Source: Paucibacter sp. PLA-PC-4 (GTDB lineage: Bacteria; Pseudomonadota; Gammaproteobacteria; Burkholderiales; Burkholderiaceae_C). From it: 64,000 bases of DNA. Positions 9,456 to 17,020 of the stretch are shown piece after piece. The stretch's first letter is position 1. Every line of letters begins with the position of its first letter. The stretch spans positions 41,342 to 105,341 of the forward strand of contig NZ_JAPFGP010000019.1 in assembly GCF_026241155.1 (NCBI RefSeq). The letters are read 5' to 3'. A model generated the notes under the pieces. That model was not told where the DNA came from, ran no database searches, and saw only the letters and a list, made by a program, of their open reading frames with translations. Position numbers and translations under genes: made by a program.

Positions 9456-10544
9456 CTACTGCGAGATTGCCAGCTCCAGACGTCCCGCACGCTCGCGAAG
9501 CTCCAGTCCATGCAGCGCAGCCACAGCGCGGGCGAAGCCAGGGCTGTCACTGGTCTGGTACAGACCGCTCACGCGAAGCGTGGACGCATCGCCGATCAAC
9601 ACCATCGGTGTGCGCGTGTAGCGGTTCATCTCGCTCACCGCCTGCGGCAACGAGATATTGTCGAACACGACTTCGCCGCGTTTCCATGCAAGCAACTGTT
9701 CGAGCTGAGGTCGCTGCAGATGCTCAATCGCTGGCACCGTCTGGGCGCTGGGCTGGCTCCGACGCGTCGCCAGCACCAGGCGCTCACCGGGCTTCATCAG
9801 CCGCGCCTTCGAAGCGTCCCGCTGGCCGGCGTCACCGGAGACCGGGCGCACGCCAATCTGCCCTTCTATCAGGGTCACGGTCAGCGGCTCATCGCGGCGA
9901 TCCGTGCTGCGGCCAGGCAGTCGAACCGCAAAGATGGTGCCAATGGCCAGTACCTCGCTGTCAGCCGCTCGCACCACGAAAGGTCGATAAGCATCCTTGG
10001 CGACTTCAAAGACAACTTCGCCGCCCTCGACGCGCACGGATCTGCGCTCAGCATTGAGCTCCACACGGACCTGGGTGTCGGTATTGAGCGACAGGCGCGA
10101 GCCGTCCTCCAGCAAAACCAGCTGTTGTTCGCCGACCTTGGTGGCATAGACCTCCACAGCCCACCAGCGATGGGCCGCGAACGCCGCGACAGCAATCACA
10201 AGGGCGAGCAGGCCCAGCAGCGGCCAGCGCATGCGCGCCCACCAGCGCTCGCCCGCGAGGGCCGCATTCAACGACCGGGCTGCTGCGCCGGCGTAGACGT
10301 CGGCAGCACTGACGCCCGCCACCTCTTGCCAGACATCGGTGCACTTCTCGAAGGCGTGGCGGTGAGCCGCAGAACGCGACAGCCACTCGCGCAGCGCCCG
10401 CTCCATCTCTGGCGACCGGCCGGGACCATGAAGGCGAGCGATCCAGGTCGCCGCCTCGGCGGCGATCTTGCGCGTCACGACCGGGGTTGGGCCGCTGTCC
10501 CGGCCCGGCAGCCCGTCCCGGCCGTTCATGCCGTCGCCAGCCAT
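9456..10544 (-). CDS. FecR family anti-sigma/sigma-regulator protein
   Basis: A 362-residue membrane regulator in the usual FecR layout. The cytoplasmic DUF4880-type head contains WIARLHGPGRSPEMERALREW. One membrane segment follows at about residues 120-142 (WPLLGLLALVIAVAAFAA). The periplasmic FecR domain ends in an STN-like DUF4974 tail (FDNISLPQAVSEMNRYTRTP). It relays occupancy of the receptor to the sigma factor encoded just upstream. Its ATG at 10544 lies one base after the sigma stop codon, so translation is probably coupled. MNGRDG at 10529 is an alternative start. Confidence 0.9.
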   Translation of the reverse strand: MAGDGMNGRDGLPGRDSGPTPVVTRKIAAEAATWIARLHGPGRSPEMERALREWLSRSAAHRHAFEKCTDVWQEVAGVSAADVYAGAAARSLNAALAGERWWARMRWPLLGLLALVIAVAAFAAHRWWAVEVYATKVGEQQLVLLEDGSRLSLNTDTQVRVELNAERRSVRVEGGEVVFEVAKDAYRPFVVRAADSEVLAIGTIFAVRLPGRSTDRRDEPLTVTLIEGQIGVRPVSGDAGQRDASKARLMKPGERLVLATRRSQPSAQTVPAIEHLQRPQLEQLLAWKRGEVVFDNISLPQAVSEMNRYTRTPMVLIGDASTLRVSGLYQTSDSPGFARAVAALHGLELRERAGRLELAISQ

Positions 10545-10545
10545 G

Positions 10546-11046
10546 TCACCACCCCTCCATCCCCTGCATCACCGCGATCGTCGCTTTGGCGACATGCTTT
10601 TCGACTGCACTGACGCTCATGCCGAAGCGCCGTGCGATCTCCTGATAGCGCAAGCCTTCCATGCGGTGCGCCAAGTAGATCCTGCGGGTCAGCTCGCTGA
10701 CATCGACCAGACTCTCGGCAAGTCGCGCCAGGCGCTCTTTGGCCAGCACGGTGGCCTCCGTCGTGGGCGCGGAATCGGCCTGCAGCAGATCATCGAGCGT
10801 CATGTCCTCCAGCAGCACCGGCTCGCCACGAGTTCGCTGCATGCGGTAGGCATCGATTCCCAGGTTCAGGGCGGTGCGCATCAGAAATGCATCGGGCTTG
10901 GCCACCGTGTGATCAAGCTCGTAGCAGATGAGCTTGAGGTAGGCCTCCTGAGCCAGATCATCGGCATCATCGCTGGTGAAACCCCGATGCATCAGAGCGG
11001 ACTTCACTCGTGAGAACACGGCTCGCAAATCCTTGACCGTTGCCAT
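10546..11046 (-). CDS. ECF sigma factor, FecI-like
   Basis: A 166-residue sigma-70 family protein of the extracytoplasmic-function type. Region 2 is seen in DDADDLAQEAYLKLI, and region 4 in YLAHRMEGLRYQEIARRFGM with SVSAVEKHVAKA, the helix-turn-helix that reads the -35 element. The longer open frame to 11481 has no family homology, so ATG 11046 (MATVKDL) was chosen; a G-rich stretch lies upstream. With the adjacent fecR and STN-receptor genes it forms a cell-surface signalling set that would activate the receptor and perhaps the isopeptidase gene. Confidence 0.88.
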   Translation of the reverse strand: MATVKDLRAVFSRVKSALMHRGFTSDDADDLAQEAYLKLICYELDHTVAKPDAFLMRTALNLGIDAYRMQRTRGEPVLLEDMTLDDLLQADSAPTTEATVLAKERLARLAESLVDVSELTRRIYLAHRMEGLRYQEIARRFGMSVSAVEKHVAKATIAVMQGMEGW

Positions 11047-11472
11047 GGCGCCCCCCATCCCAGCGCCAAGGCCTCCGGCGCTGATCTGCGCAATCTTAGG
11101 ACGGTAATCCCTTGCGAGAAACCCCCGGGGACGCCGGCAAAAGGAAGCCCCCCCCTGAAAGCCGAACGAATACGACCACCTTCGCCGCCCGTCGCGCCCC
11201 GTCAATCCGGGCGCCCCGGGCGACCTGGCGCAGTTCCGGATCCAGGCCCCGGCCTCGACGTCAGGCGACGTTTCCCTGGGGACAGCCTCGCCATCGCTGC
11301 AGACGAATGCCGCGCCGAGCGCAGCAACAAGGTCACCGACAAAGTGCCGAACGATGAATTTCAACGCCACATCGACTCTTGAATTCACGCGCGGACATCT
11401 CCACCATTGCGTGCGCGCAAAACGCAGCCATCGCACTGCGTCAGAGATTTCATGAATTCCAGGGAGCACATC
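11047..11472. other. Divergent intergenic region
   Basis: About 425 bp between the divergent sigma-factor gene and the next plus-strand gene. It should hold promoters for both directions. No lasso-precursor-like reading frame, tRNA or convincing operator was recognised. Confidence 0.4.
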
Positions 11473-11889
11473 ATGACGCAAAGACGCGCCAACAGCACTG
11501 CGTCAACTGCTGGAGAAGGTACAGCAGCCACACGGCCGGGACTGCGAGATCACGCAGCCCCCCACAAGCTGCAGCTGGTCGCCGTGGGCCTGGGGGTCGC
11601 GGCAAGCCGCACGCGCCGCCTCCGTGGCAACGCCCATGCCCAGTGCTGGGCCTTGCTCGTCACGCGCGAACAGTTCGACGCGTTCTTAGCCAGCGATCCG
11701 CTTCGCTTCGAGGATCCCGTGCGCTTCGCCCAGCTCAGCAAGGAGTTCGCCCATGCCTTCGACAACCACGAGTCGCATGACGCTGCGGGAGCGAGCGAGT
11801 ACGCCGGACTACCCAGCCCAGGCCCTGCAAGCGATCTTACAGATCCCCACAGCGACGGACCCCTCCGAACTCCTGGTCAGACTTGTTAA
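11473..11889 (+). CDS. Hypothetical protein overlapping a LuxR regulator gene
   Basis: A 138-residue protein of unknown function. ATG 11473 has AGGGAG just upstream. The central part (VAVGLGVAASRTRR..., CWALLVTREQFDAFLASDPLRFEDPVRFAQL) looks like a folded domain, whereas the C-terminal ~45 residues are low-complexity. The last 137 bp overlap the next gene in another frame. The low-complexity tail may exist only because the overlapped DNA encodes the regulator. No family was recognised; a small regulator or signal-related partner is only a guess from position. Confidence 0.55.
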   Translation: MTQRRANSTASTAGEGTAATRPGLRDHAAPHKLQLVAVGLGVAASRTRRLRGNAHAQCWALLVTREQFDAFLASDPLRFEDPVRFAQLSKEFAHAFDNHESHDAAGASEYAGLPSPGPASDLTDPHSDGPLRTPGQTC

Positions 11890-12541
11890 AGCCACATCGG
11901 CCATCGGCGCGAGCGCGAGCGTCTACACCGCCACCATTCCCGAGGGCAACCATGAGCCCTCCTCCTACCTGTGCCTCTTCGCCTGCGACTGGCACTACGC
12001 CGATGCACAAGAGGGACTCGGGCAGATTCTCTCGCACCCCTGGTTCCGATTCGCCCGCACACACACGTCACCCGGCACCCAGCGCCAAGTCAGAGTGCTG
12101 GCGTGGGAAGACGAGAAGGCGATCAACCTGGCCCACCAGTACGGCTTTCGCTCCTGCTTCATCGTGCCGACGTCGGCCGGGCCCAACCCCGAGCGCATCG
12201 AGATGCTTTGTATCGGCAGCGAGGAAGCGGACGACTTCGAAGGCCCCGACGCCCGGATCGTTCGCACGCTCGCCCGCTCACTGGCGGCCGAACTGCACGA
12301 CTGGCTGACCTGCTACCTCCAGCAGCGCCTGCTCGAAGCCGCAAAGCTCAAGGACGAGGACGTGGACCTGCTCGCCATGCAATGGCAAGGCCTCAACACC
12401 AAGCAGATCGCGCAGCAGACCGGCATGAGCGTCGGCTGTGTCAACTCGCGTTTTCAGCGCATCAACACCCGGCTGCACTGCGCAGACAGAAGGGAATCCG
12501 CAGCCCGGGCCGCCGCTTACGGGCTGTTGGAGTTGACTTAG
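11753..12541 (+). CDS. LuxR-type regulator with ligand-binding N-terminal domain
   Basis: A 262-residue protein. An N-terminal autoinducer-binding-like domain occupies roughly residues 25-180 and a LuxR helix-turn-helix lies at the C-terminus (LLAMQWQGLNTKQIAQQTGM, VNSRFQRINTRL). AAGGAG lies 7 bp before ATG 11753. The gene begins inside the preceding gene, 137 bp before that gene's stop. No adjacent luxI synthase is visible. The Asp-Pro pair usual in acyl-homoserine-lactone pockets is not evident around HPWFRFART, so this could be a solo regulator with another ligand. Confidence 0.75.
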   Translation: MPSTTTSRMTLRERASTPDYPAQALQAILQIPTATDPSELLVRLVKATSAIGASASVYTATIPEGNHEPSSYLCLFACDWHYADAQEGLGQILSHPWFRFARTHTSPGTQRQVRVLAWEDEKAINLAHQYGFRSCFIVPTSAGPNPERIEMLCIGSEEADDFEGPDARIVRTLARSLAAELHDWLTCYLQQRLLEAAKLKDEDVDLLAMQWQGLNTKQIAQQTGMSVGCVNSRFQRINTRLHCADRRESAARAAAYGLLELT

Positions 12542-12812
12542 CCGCAGCAGCTCAACCCGGCGCCCAAGAGACCAATAGAGCGACCCCGACGGGCATCTCC
12601 TGTGTCGCCGAGCTTCGGGCATCGAGCGATGCCGCGCAAGCAAGCGCCACTTGCGCAGATCTGGATCGCAAGGGTTGAGCCACCTGGTGGTGCAGCCGAC
12701 AGAAACTGGCGTTCGCACCTCATTTATCCGTGTCTGTCGCAAACCAGGGATCAACGCCGACCCTCTTTGCTAACCTCGCGCCCTCCATTGAATCACTGTA
12801 GGAACGCACGCT

Positions 12813-13754
12813 ATGCGTATGTCCTGGATGGCCGGCCCTGTTGCCGCGTGCTTGCTTGCCTGCGGCGGAGGCGGTGATGGCGGCGCTGTGCCGCCGCCGA
12901 CAAAGGTCGACTTCGATCTCGTGTTCGACAACGAGGCAAGCGATGGCAGCCGCAGCTTGAAGAGGGCCGCTCTTGACGGGTCGGCGGTCGCATCCGTGCC
13001 CAATGCCATCAACGCAGTGCGGCCGCATGCGCGAGCCGATGGTCGCGCGCTGGTCTACACCTCGTTCAGCACCGATCCGCTGCAGGTGCCGACTCTGATG
13101 TTGCTCGCAGACTTCTCGCGCGCAGCCACTGTACTGTCCAGCAGGGCCGACGTGTATGAGCGCGAGGCGGTTTTCTCGCCCGATGGACGTCGTGTCGCCT
13201 TTGTCTCCCAGCGGGACGAACCCCAGGGCTCCGACGTTTTTGTCGCCACGCTCAATGGCGAGCGGATGGAGGACGTGCGCAATCTGACGCCGAGCGCTTC
13301 GGGTGCTGTCAGCCTTGACGTGACGCCGGCATGGTCGCCCGATGGCAGCCAGATCGCCTTCGCGTCAAACCGCGATGGCAGTGACTTCAAGCTCTGGGTC
13401 ATGCATGCCGACGGCAGCCAGGTGCGCCAACTGACCACTGCTGGGGCCTACGCCGACGTGTTCCCCACGTGGTCGCCCGACGGCAAACTGATCGCCTTCC
13501 AACGGCGCAGCGGTGACCGCTACCGCATCGGTTTCCTGCCCGCCACGGGTGGCTCGCCTGCGTTCTTTGAATTCGACGACAACGCCTATGCACCTGCTTG
13601 GTCGCCAGACGGCCAGCGCATTGCCTTCGTGGGCCGTGTGGGCGGCGAGTACGACATCCACTGGCGGGACGCAAGCGGCTCTGGCCCGATCACCCGCATC
13701 GCCAATCCCGGGGCGGACCGCAACCCAAGCTGGATCAAGCGCGCCGCGTCCTGA
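12813..13754 (+). CDS. TolB-like PD40 beta-propeller lipoprotein
   Basis: A 313-residue lipoprotein. The signal peptide ends in a lipobox (LLAC) followed by a Gly-rich tether. The rest carries repeated WSPDG / FSPDGRRVAF / AWSPDGQRIAF motifs typical of PD40 (WD40-like, TolB-type) propeller blades, at least five of them. It should be anchored to a membrane facing the periplasm. Propellers of this type often bind proteins or ligands; the substrate is unknown. It appears to be a single-gene unit. Confidence 0.75.
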   Translation: MRMSWMAGPVAACLLACGGGGDGGAVPPPTKVDFDLVFDNEASDGSRSLKRAALDGSAVASVPNAINAVRPHARADGRALVYTSFSTDPLQVPTLMLLADFSRAATVLSSRADVYEREAVFSPDGRRVAFVSQRDEPQGSDVFVATLNGERMEDVRNLTPSASGAVSLDVTPAWSPDGSQIAFASNRDGSDFKLWVMHADGSQVRQLTTAGAYADVFPTWSPDGKLIAFQRRSGDRYRIGFLPATGGSPAFFEFDDNAYAPAWSPDGQRIAFVGRVGGEYDIHWRDASGSGPITRIANPGADRNPSWIKRAAS

Positions 13755-13852
13755 GCGGCAAAGTGCCGCCGCCTTCCCCTTGTCTCTGGACAAAGCACAT
13801 CACCCGCTTGGCCGCAACGCGGCAACACGATGCGTGCGAGGAGGCAAAGCCG

Positions 13853-14008
13853 ATGCAGATGGCGCTGAAACACGACGTGAAGGCAAGCCCCATGGCACAC
13901 CGCGGCGACGCACCCCGCGCCCGCATCGTCGCCCTGACCGTGGTCGCTGATCGCGATATCGAAGACGCCGAAATCGGGTGGCTCGAGCCTTGTCGTGCCT
14001 TGTCGTGA
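13853..14008 (+). CDS. Short ORF, possible TerB-like fragment
   Basis: A 51-residue frame with a good Shine-Dalgarno (GAGGAGG, about 8 bp before the ATG). The segment RIVALTVVADRDIEDAEIGWLE resembles the first helices of TerB-fold proteins but stops just afterwards. A nearby direct duplication (CTTGTCGTG twice at the 3' end) could reflect a disrupting change. It could be a remnant or chance. Confidence 0.25.
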   Translation: MQMALKHDVKASPMAHRGDAPRARIVALTVVADRDIEDAEIGWLEPCRALS

Positions 14009-14219
14009 ATGAGCGGCTGGGCCCTGCGCGGCAGGCGTCACACGCAATGCTGGGCGCGCCTGCGAGGACTTGCCTTTGAGCAAGCAGCTGCAATAGACCG
14101 GCAGCGGCATGGGCTGTGCGCAAGCAGGTCAGGCCGCCCTCGCCAGCGGCTCAAGCAGCCTGACCGGGGCTAAAAGAAACCGACTCAGGAGAGCCGGTCA
14201 TTGGCGGGGAGCCGCTGCC
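14009..14219. other. Intergenic gap downstream of the RRM gene
   Basis: Together with 13755-13852 this stretch lies between convergent genes and, apart from the short frame at 13853-14008, shows nothing identifiable. Confidence 0.3.
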
Positions 14220-14570
14220 TCAGTAGCGACCACCACCGTAGCCGCCCGTGCCGTAGCCGATATCCGAACGCTTGGCTGCGGTGTACCCACCTGCGCCGTA
14301 GCCGTTCGAATCCGTGTTTGCTTCGCGGGGGCGGGCCAGACTCACGACGATCGAGCGTCCATCCACGGACATGCCGTGCAGGGCTGCGATAGCCGCCTGG
14401 GCAGCTTCGGCAGAAGCCATTTCCACAAACCCAAAGCCCTTGGACGTGCCGGTTTCGCGGTCCATCATGACTTTGGCAGAGGAGACGCTACCGAACTCGG
14501 CAAAGTTGCTCTTCAGGCTGGAATCGGTCACAGAGTAGGGCAGGTTACCCACGTAGATTTTGCTGCTCAT
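14220..14570 (-). CDS. RRM-domain RNA-binding protein, glycine-rich tail
   Basis: A 116-residue protein with one RNA recognition motif. RNP2 is KIYVGNLP near the N-terminus and RNP1 is KGFGFVEM at about residues 45-52. The motif is followed by a short Gly/Tyr-rich tail (GYGTGGYGGGRY). Small bacterial RRM proteins of this build bind single-stranded RNA and are often cold-induced; that regulation is not shown here. The ~830 bp upstream contain no obvious gene, leaving room for a long 5' leader. Confidence 0.88.
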   Translation of the reverse strand: MSSKIYVGNLPYSVTDSSLKSNFAEFGSVSSAKVMMDRETGTSKGFGFVEMASAEAAQAAIAALHGMSVDGRSIVVSLARPREANTDSNGYGAGGYTAAKRSDIGYGTGGYGGGRY

Positions 14571-15396
14571 GGACGAGCCTTTCTTAGTACTGGCGCACCG
14601 TCAGGATGCGAATCTCGAATCTGCGAATGGGGAATACGCAGGGAGTCGGACGTTTGGACAGGATCTGGCGGGACCAAATCGTCAGCAGACAGGGGGGTGC
14701 GGCATGCTTGCCTGCAGCCAGCCCTGAGTGACAGCGAACAACCGAGCCGCGTCGTGCGAGGCGAAGGTTGTTTCGAAGCGGAACACACGGCGGTGAGCAC
14801 CGTTGTCCTGAGCACGGCGAACCGAAAAAGAGGCGCGAAAGCGGCCACAGTCGGTCGGGTGTGTCGCGGGCGAGACGACGTACTTGCCCATGGGAATGGC
14901 GTTGTTTGAAATGTTCTTCAATCAAAATTGCAGGCTTGAATCGCCTGACGGGAGCATTCTTGAACTCGGTGCCGCGGCTGCCGCACCAGACAAAAATGCA
15001 CGGGTCACAATCAGCTTCCGGTCGGCGTTGATCGCCAATCGAAGAAGGCAGGTTGCACGTGCCCTATTATACCGTTTCAAGCCTATTGAACGGAATTTAT
15101 ATTCCCCCAGGTATTGAAGCAGCCATTGCAGTGGGGTTTCCCGACGGCGCTCGCAAGAGTTCCGCTGCGCAAGCCCGGCGAGAGGACGCCGCCGCCCGGC
15201 GCGCGCGAGCCCATGTCGCCGAGCAGCGTTTTGCTGACGCAGGGCTGCTTGGCCGTGCTGCTGGCCCGAAAGGCGGCGATCTTCGTCCGTCAGTTCGGGA
15301 CCGTCGCACCTGGGTGCTGCGAATCTGCAGCGTCTGCTGTGCTTGGGGACCTGTCGCCGGGTTCACTGCGGTGTTTCGCCCGAGGCGATGCAGGCG
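14571..15396. other. Long gene-poor stretch upstream of the RRM gene
   Basis: Between the RRM start and the phosphoesterase stop. The part at about 14880-15120 is visibly more AT-rich than its surroundings, including ATTATACC and ATTTATATTCC. It most likely holds the RRM promoter and leader. Small frames here have no recognisable product. Confidence 0.4.
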
Positions 15397-16356
15397 CTAG
15401 GACTGCAGTTGCCAGCTGCTGCGATCGATGGTGACCGGCGTCAATGCTGCGGGCTTCCCGAAGCGAAACCACTGGCCGCGCAGTGCCGTGGCGTCGATGT
15501 CCAGCAAGCCAAAGTTCTGGCACTCGGTCCCGATCCAGATGGCGCGGCGGATGGCCGCACCCGACGCCGTGAAGTCGTAAACCATGCGCCCGTTGTCCGT
15601 CGGGATGCGGTGAAAGTCGTTGGCGTGAATATCACCTGACAGGCAGGCAATGCAGTGCTCTTTTGCAAGCTCGCGCAGCCATGCCAGGTCCTCGAAGCTG
15701 CCCCATTGATCACCCTTGTGGGCCTCGATCACGGAGCCGCTGGCCACCAGGTGCAGGGTGTGAGCGGGTGCAGCCTCCATCGCCAGCCCAATATCGGTGC
15801 GCTGCTTGGCGCCCAGCAAGGTACGGTTCACGCGCCAGCTTCGGCCGTCTGTCAGATGCAGGTGAACAGCAGCACCGCCGGGCACGTCCAAGACCACTCG
15901 CCGGTATCCGGGGGCGGGCTCATCGGCATCCCACAGCCGGGCGTCGCTGTCATCGGCCGGAAACTGCTGCCTGCCCTCCAGATGCGCACAGTAGGCATTG
16001 AAGAGCGCCCGTGATGCGCGGATGTGTCCTGCATAGACCTTCTTCTGAATGGCCTTCTCCTCGTAGCACTCATTCCACAGAAAGTCATGGTCGTCCCAGA
16101 TCGCATACGTCGGTACCGCGGCAATCAGGGCGGCGAAATCAGCCTGCGCCAGTTGTTGGCGGTATTTCGCCGCCACCAATCGCAAGAACTCGAAGTCCGC
16201 CATGGCCTTTGGATGGGTGGGGTGCGTGAGTTCATCGATGTAGATCGAGTCGCCCGTCAACACCAGCGCATCCGGCTTGTGCGCCAATATCTGACGCCAA
16301 ATCGGCTGCTGCGCGAAGACGGTGGCGCTGAAACACGAGGTAAACGCTATTTTCAT
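15397..16356 (-). CDS. PhoD-like metallophosphoesterase
   Basis: A 319-residue protein with the metal-binding motifs of the PhoD/alkaline phosphatase D group: LVLTGDSIYID, WDDHDFLWNE and SGDIHANDFH. It begins directly with MKIAFTSCFS, without an evident signal peptide, so it is probably cytoplasmic, unlike secreted PhoD. A phosphodiesterase or phosphomonoesterase activity is inferred; the substrate is unknown. It is flanked by intergenic DNA on both sides and appears to be transcribed alone. Confidence 0.8.
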   Translation of the reverse strand: MKIAFTSCFSATVFAQQPIWRQILAHKPDALVLTGDSIYIDELTHPTHPKAMADFEFLRLVAAKYRQQLAQADFAALIAAVPTYAIWDDHDFLWNECYEEKAIQKKVYAGHIRASRALFNAYCAHLEGRQQFPADDSDARLWDADEPAPGYRRVVLDVPGGAAVHLHLTDGRSWRVNRTLLGAKQRTDIGLAMEAAPAHTLHLVASGSVIEAHKGDQWGSFEDLAWLRELAKEHCIACLSGDIHANDFHRIPTDNGRMVYDFTASGAAIRRAIWIGTECQNFGLLDIDATALRGQWFRFGKPAALTPVTIDRSSWQLQS

Positions 16357-17020
16357 GGTGGCCGGTATCCAGTTGACGCTGCGCAGCAGCTAAAACGCAT
16401 CGCCTTCCAGCCGGGGGCGATCGCCAAGGCCAAGCATGGCAGCCCAGCGCAAGGCCAGCGGATGTTCTGCGCAAACCCGGCTGGGAAGCATCATCAACAT
16501 GAACCAGACTGGTCCTTCCAACGATGGCTCGCAACCGTACCCAAGGCGCAGCTTGCGGGGGAGCAGCCCACGCAGCCGTATGGCCTGCCTGTTCGGGCAA
16601 TGACGCGAGCCGCCCGCACAAGCAGACTGCGGCTATCGGAAATCCAGGCTCCCGCCATCAGGACGACGAGGCTTGCATGAGCGGCGGCGTCTGCGCTGAC
16701 GTGCGTTTGCTTGTTCTGGCCGGCGGCAGCATATGCACACCAGGCCCTCGCCCTGGTCGTCAAGACGGCACCTGACTCCCCGTCCCCGCTCCCCATCAGA
16801 AGCTACGGATGGAGCCGCCCGACCGGCACGGTGAGCTTGGCCAGCACATCGTCGGTCTGGCGTCAGTCAAGCAGCATCAGTGGGTCGCACAACGCGCAGG
16901 CATGCACCTGCTCAACGACCTTGACCCCAGCGCCCAGCGCCCAGCCCTGGCAGTTTGGCGGTGATGCATTGCCCGGACCGGGTACGGACGGGCAAGCGCC
17001 ACTTGCCTTCACGCCCTGCG
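16357..17020. other. Intergenic region with no clear gene
   Basis: About 660 bp between the CHAT gene stop and the phosphoesterase start. One plus-strand frame around 16680-16790 reads like a signal peptide (ALTCVCLFWPAAAYAHQ), but it has no start codon in frame and no family match. Nothing else was recognised. Confidence 0.35.

Noticed and set aside
14109..14909. Plus-strand frame of 266 codons around the RRM gene
   Set aside because: Antisense to the RRM gene whose RNP motifs are clear; no homology in the rest.
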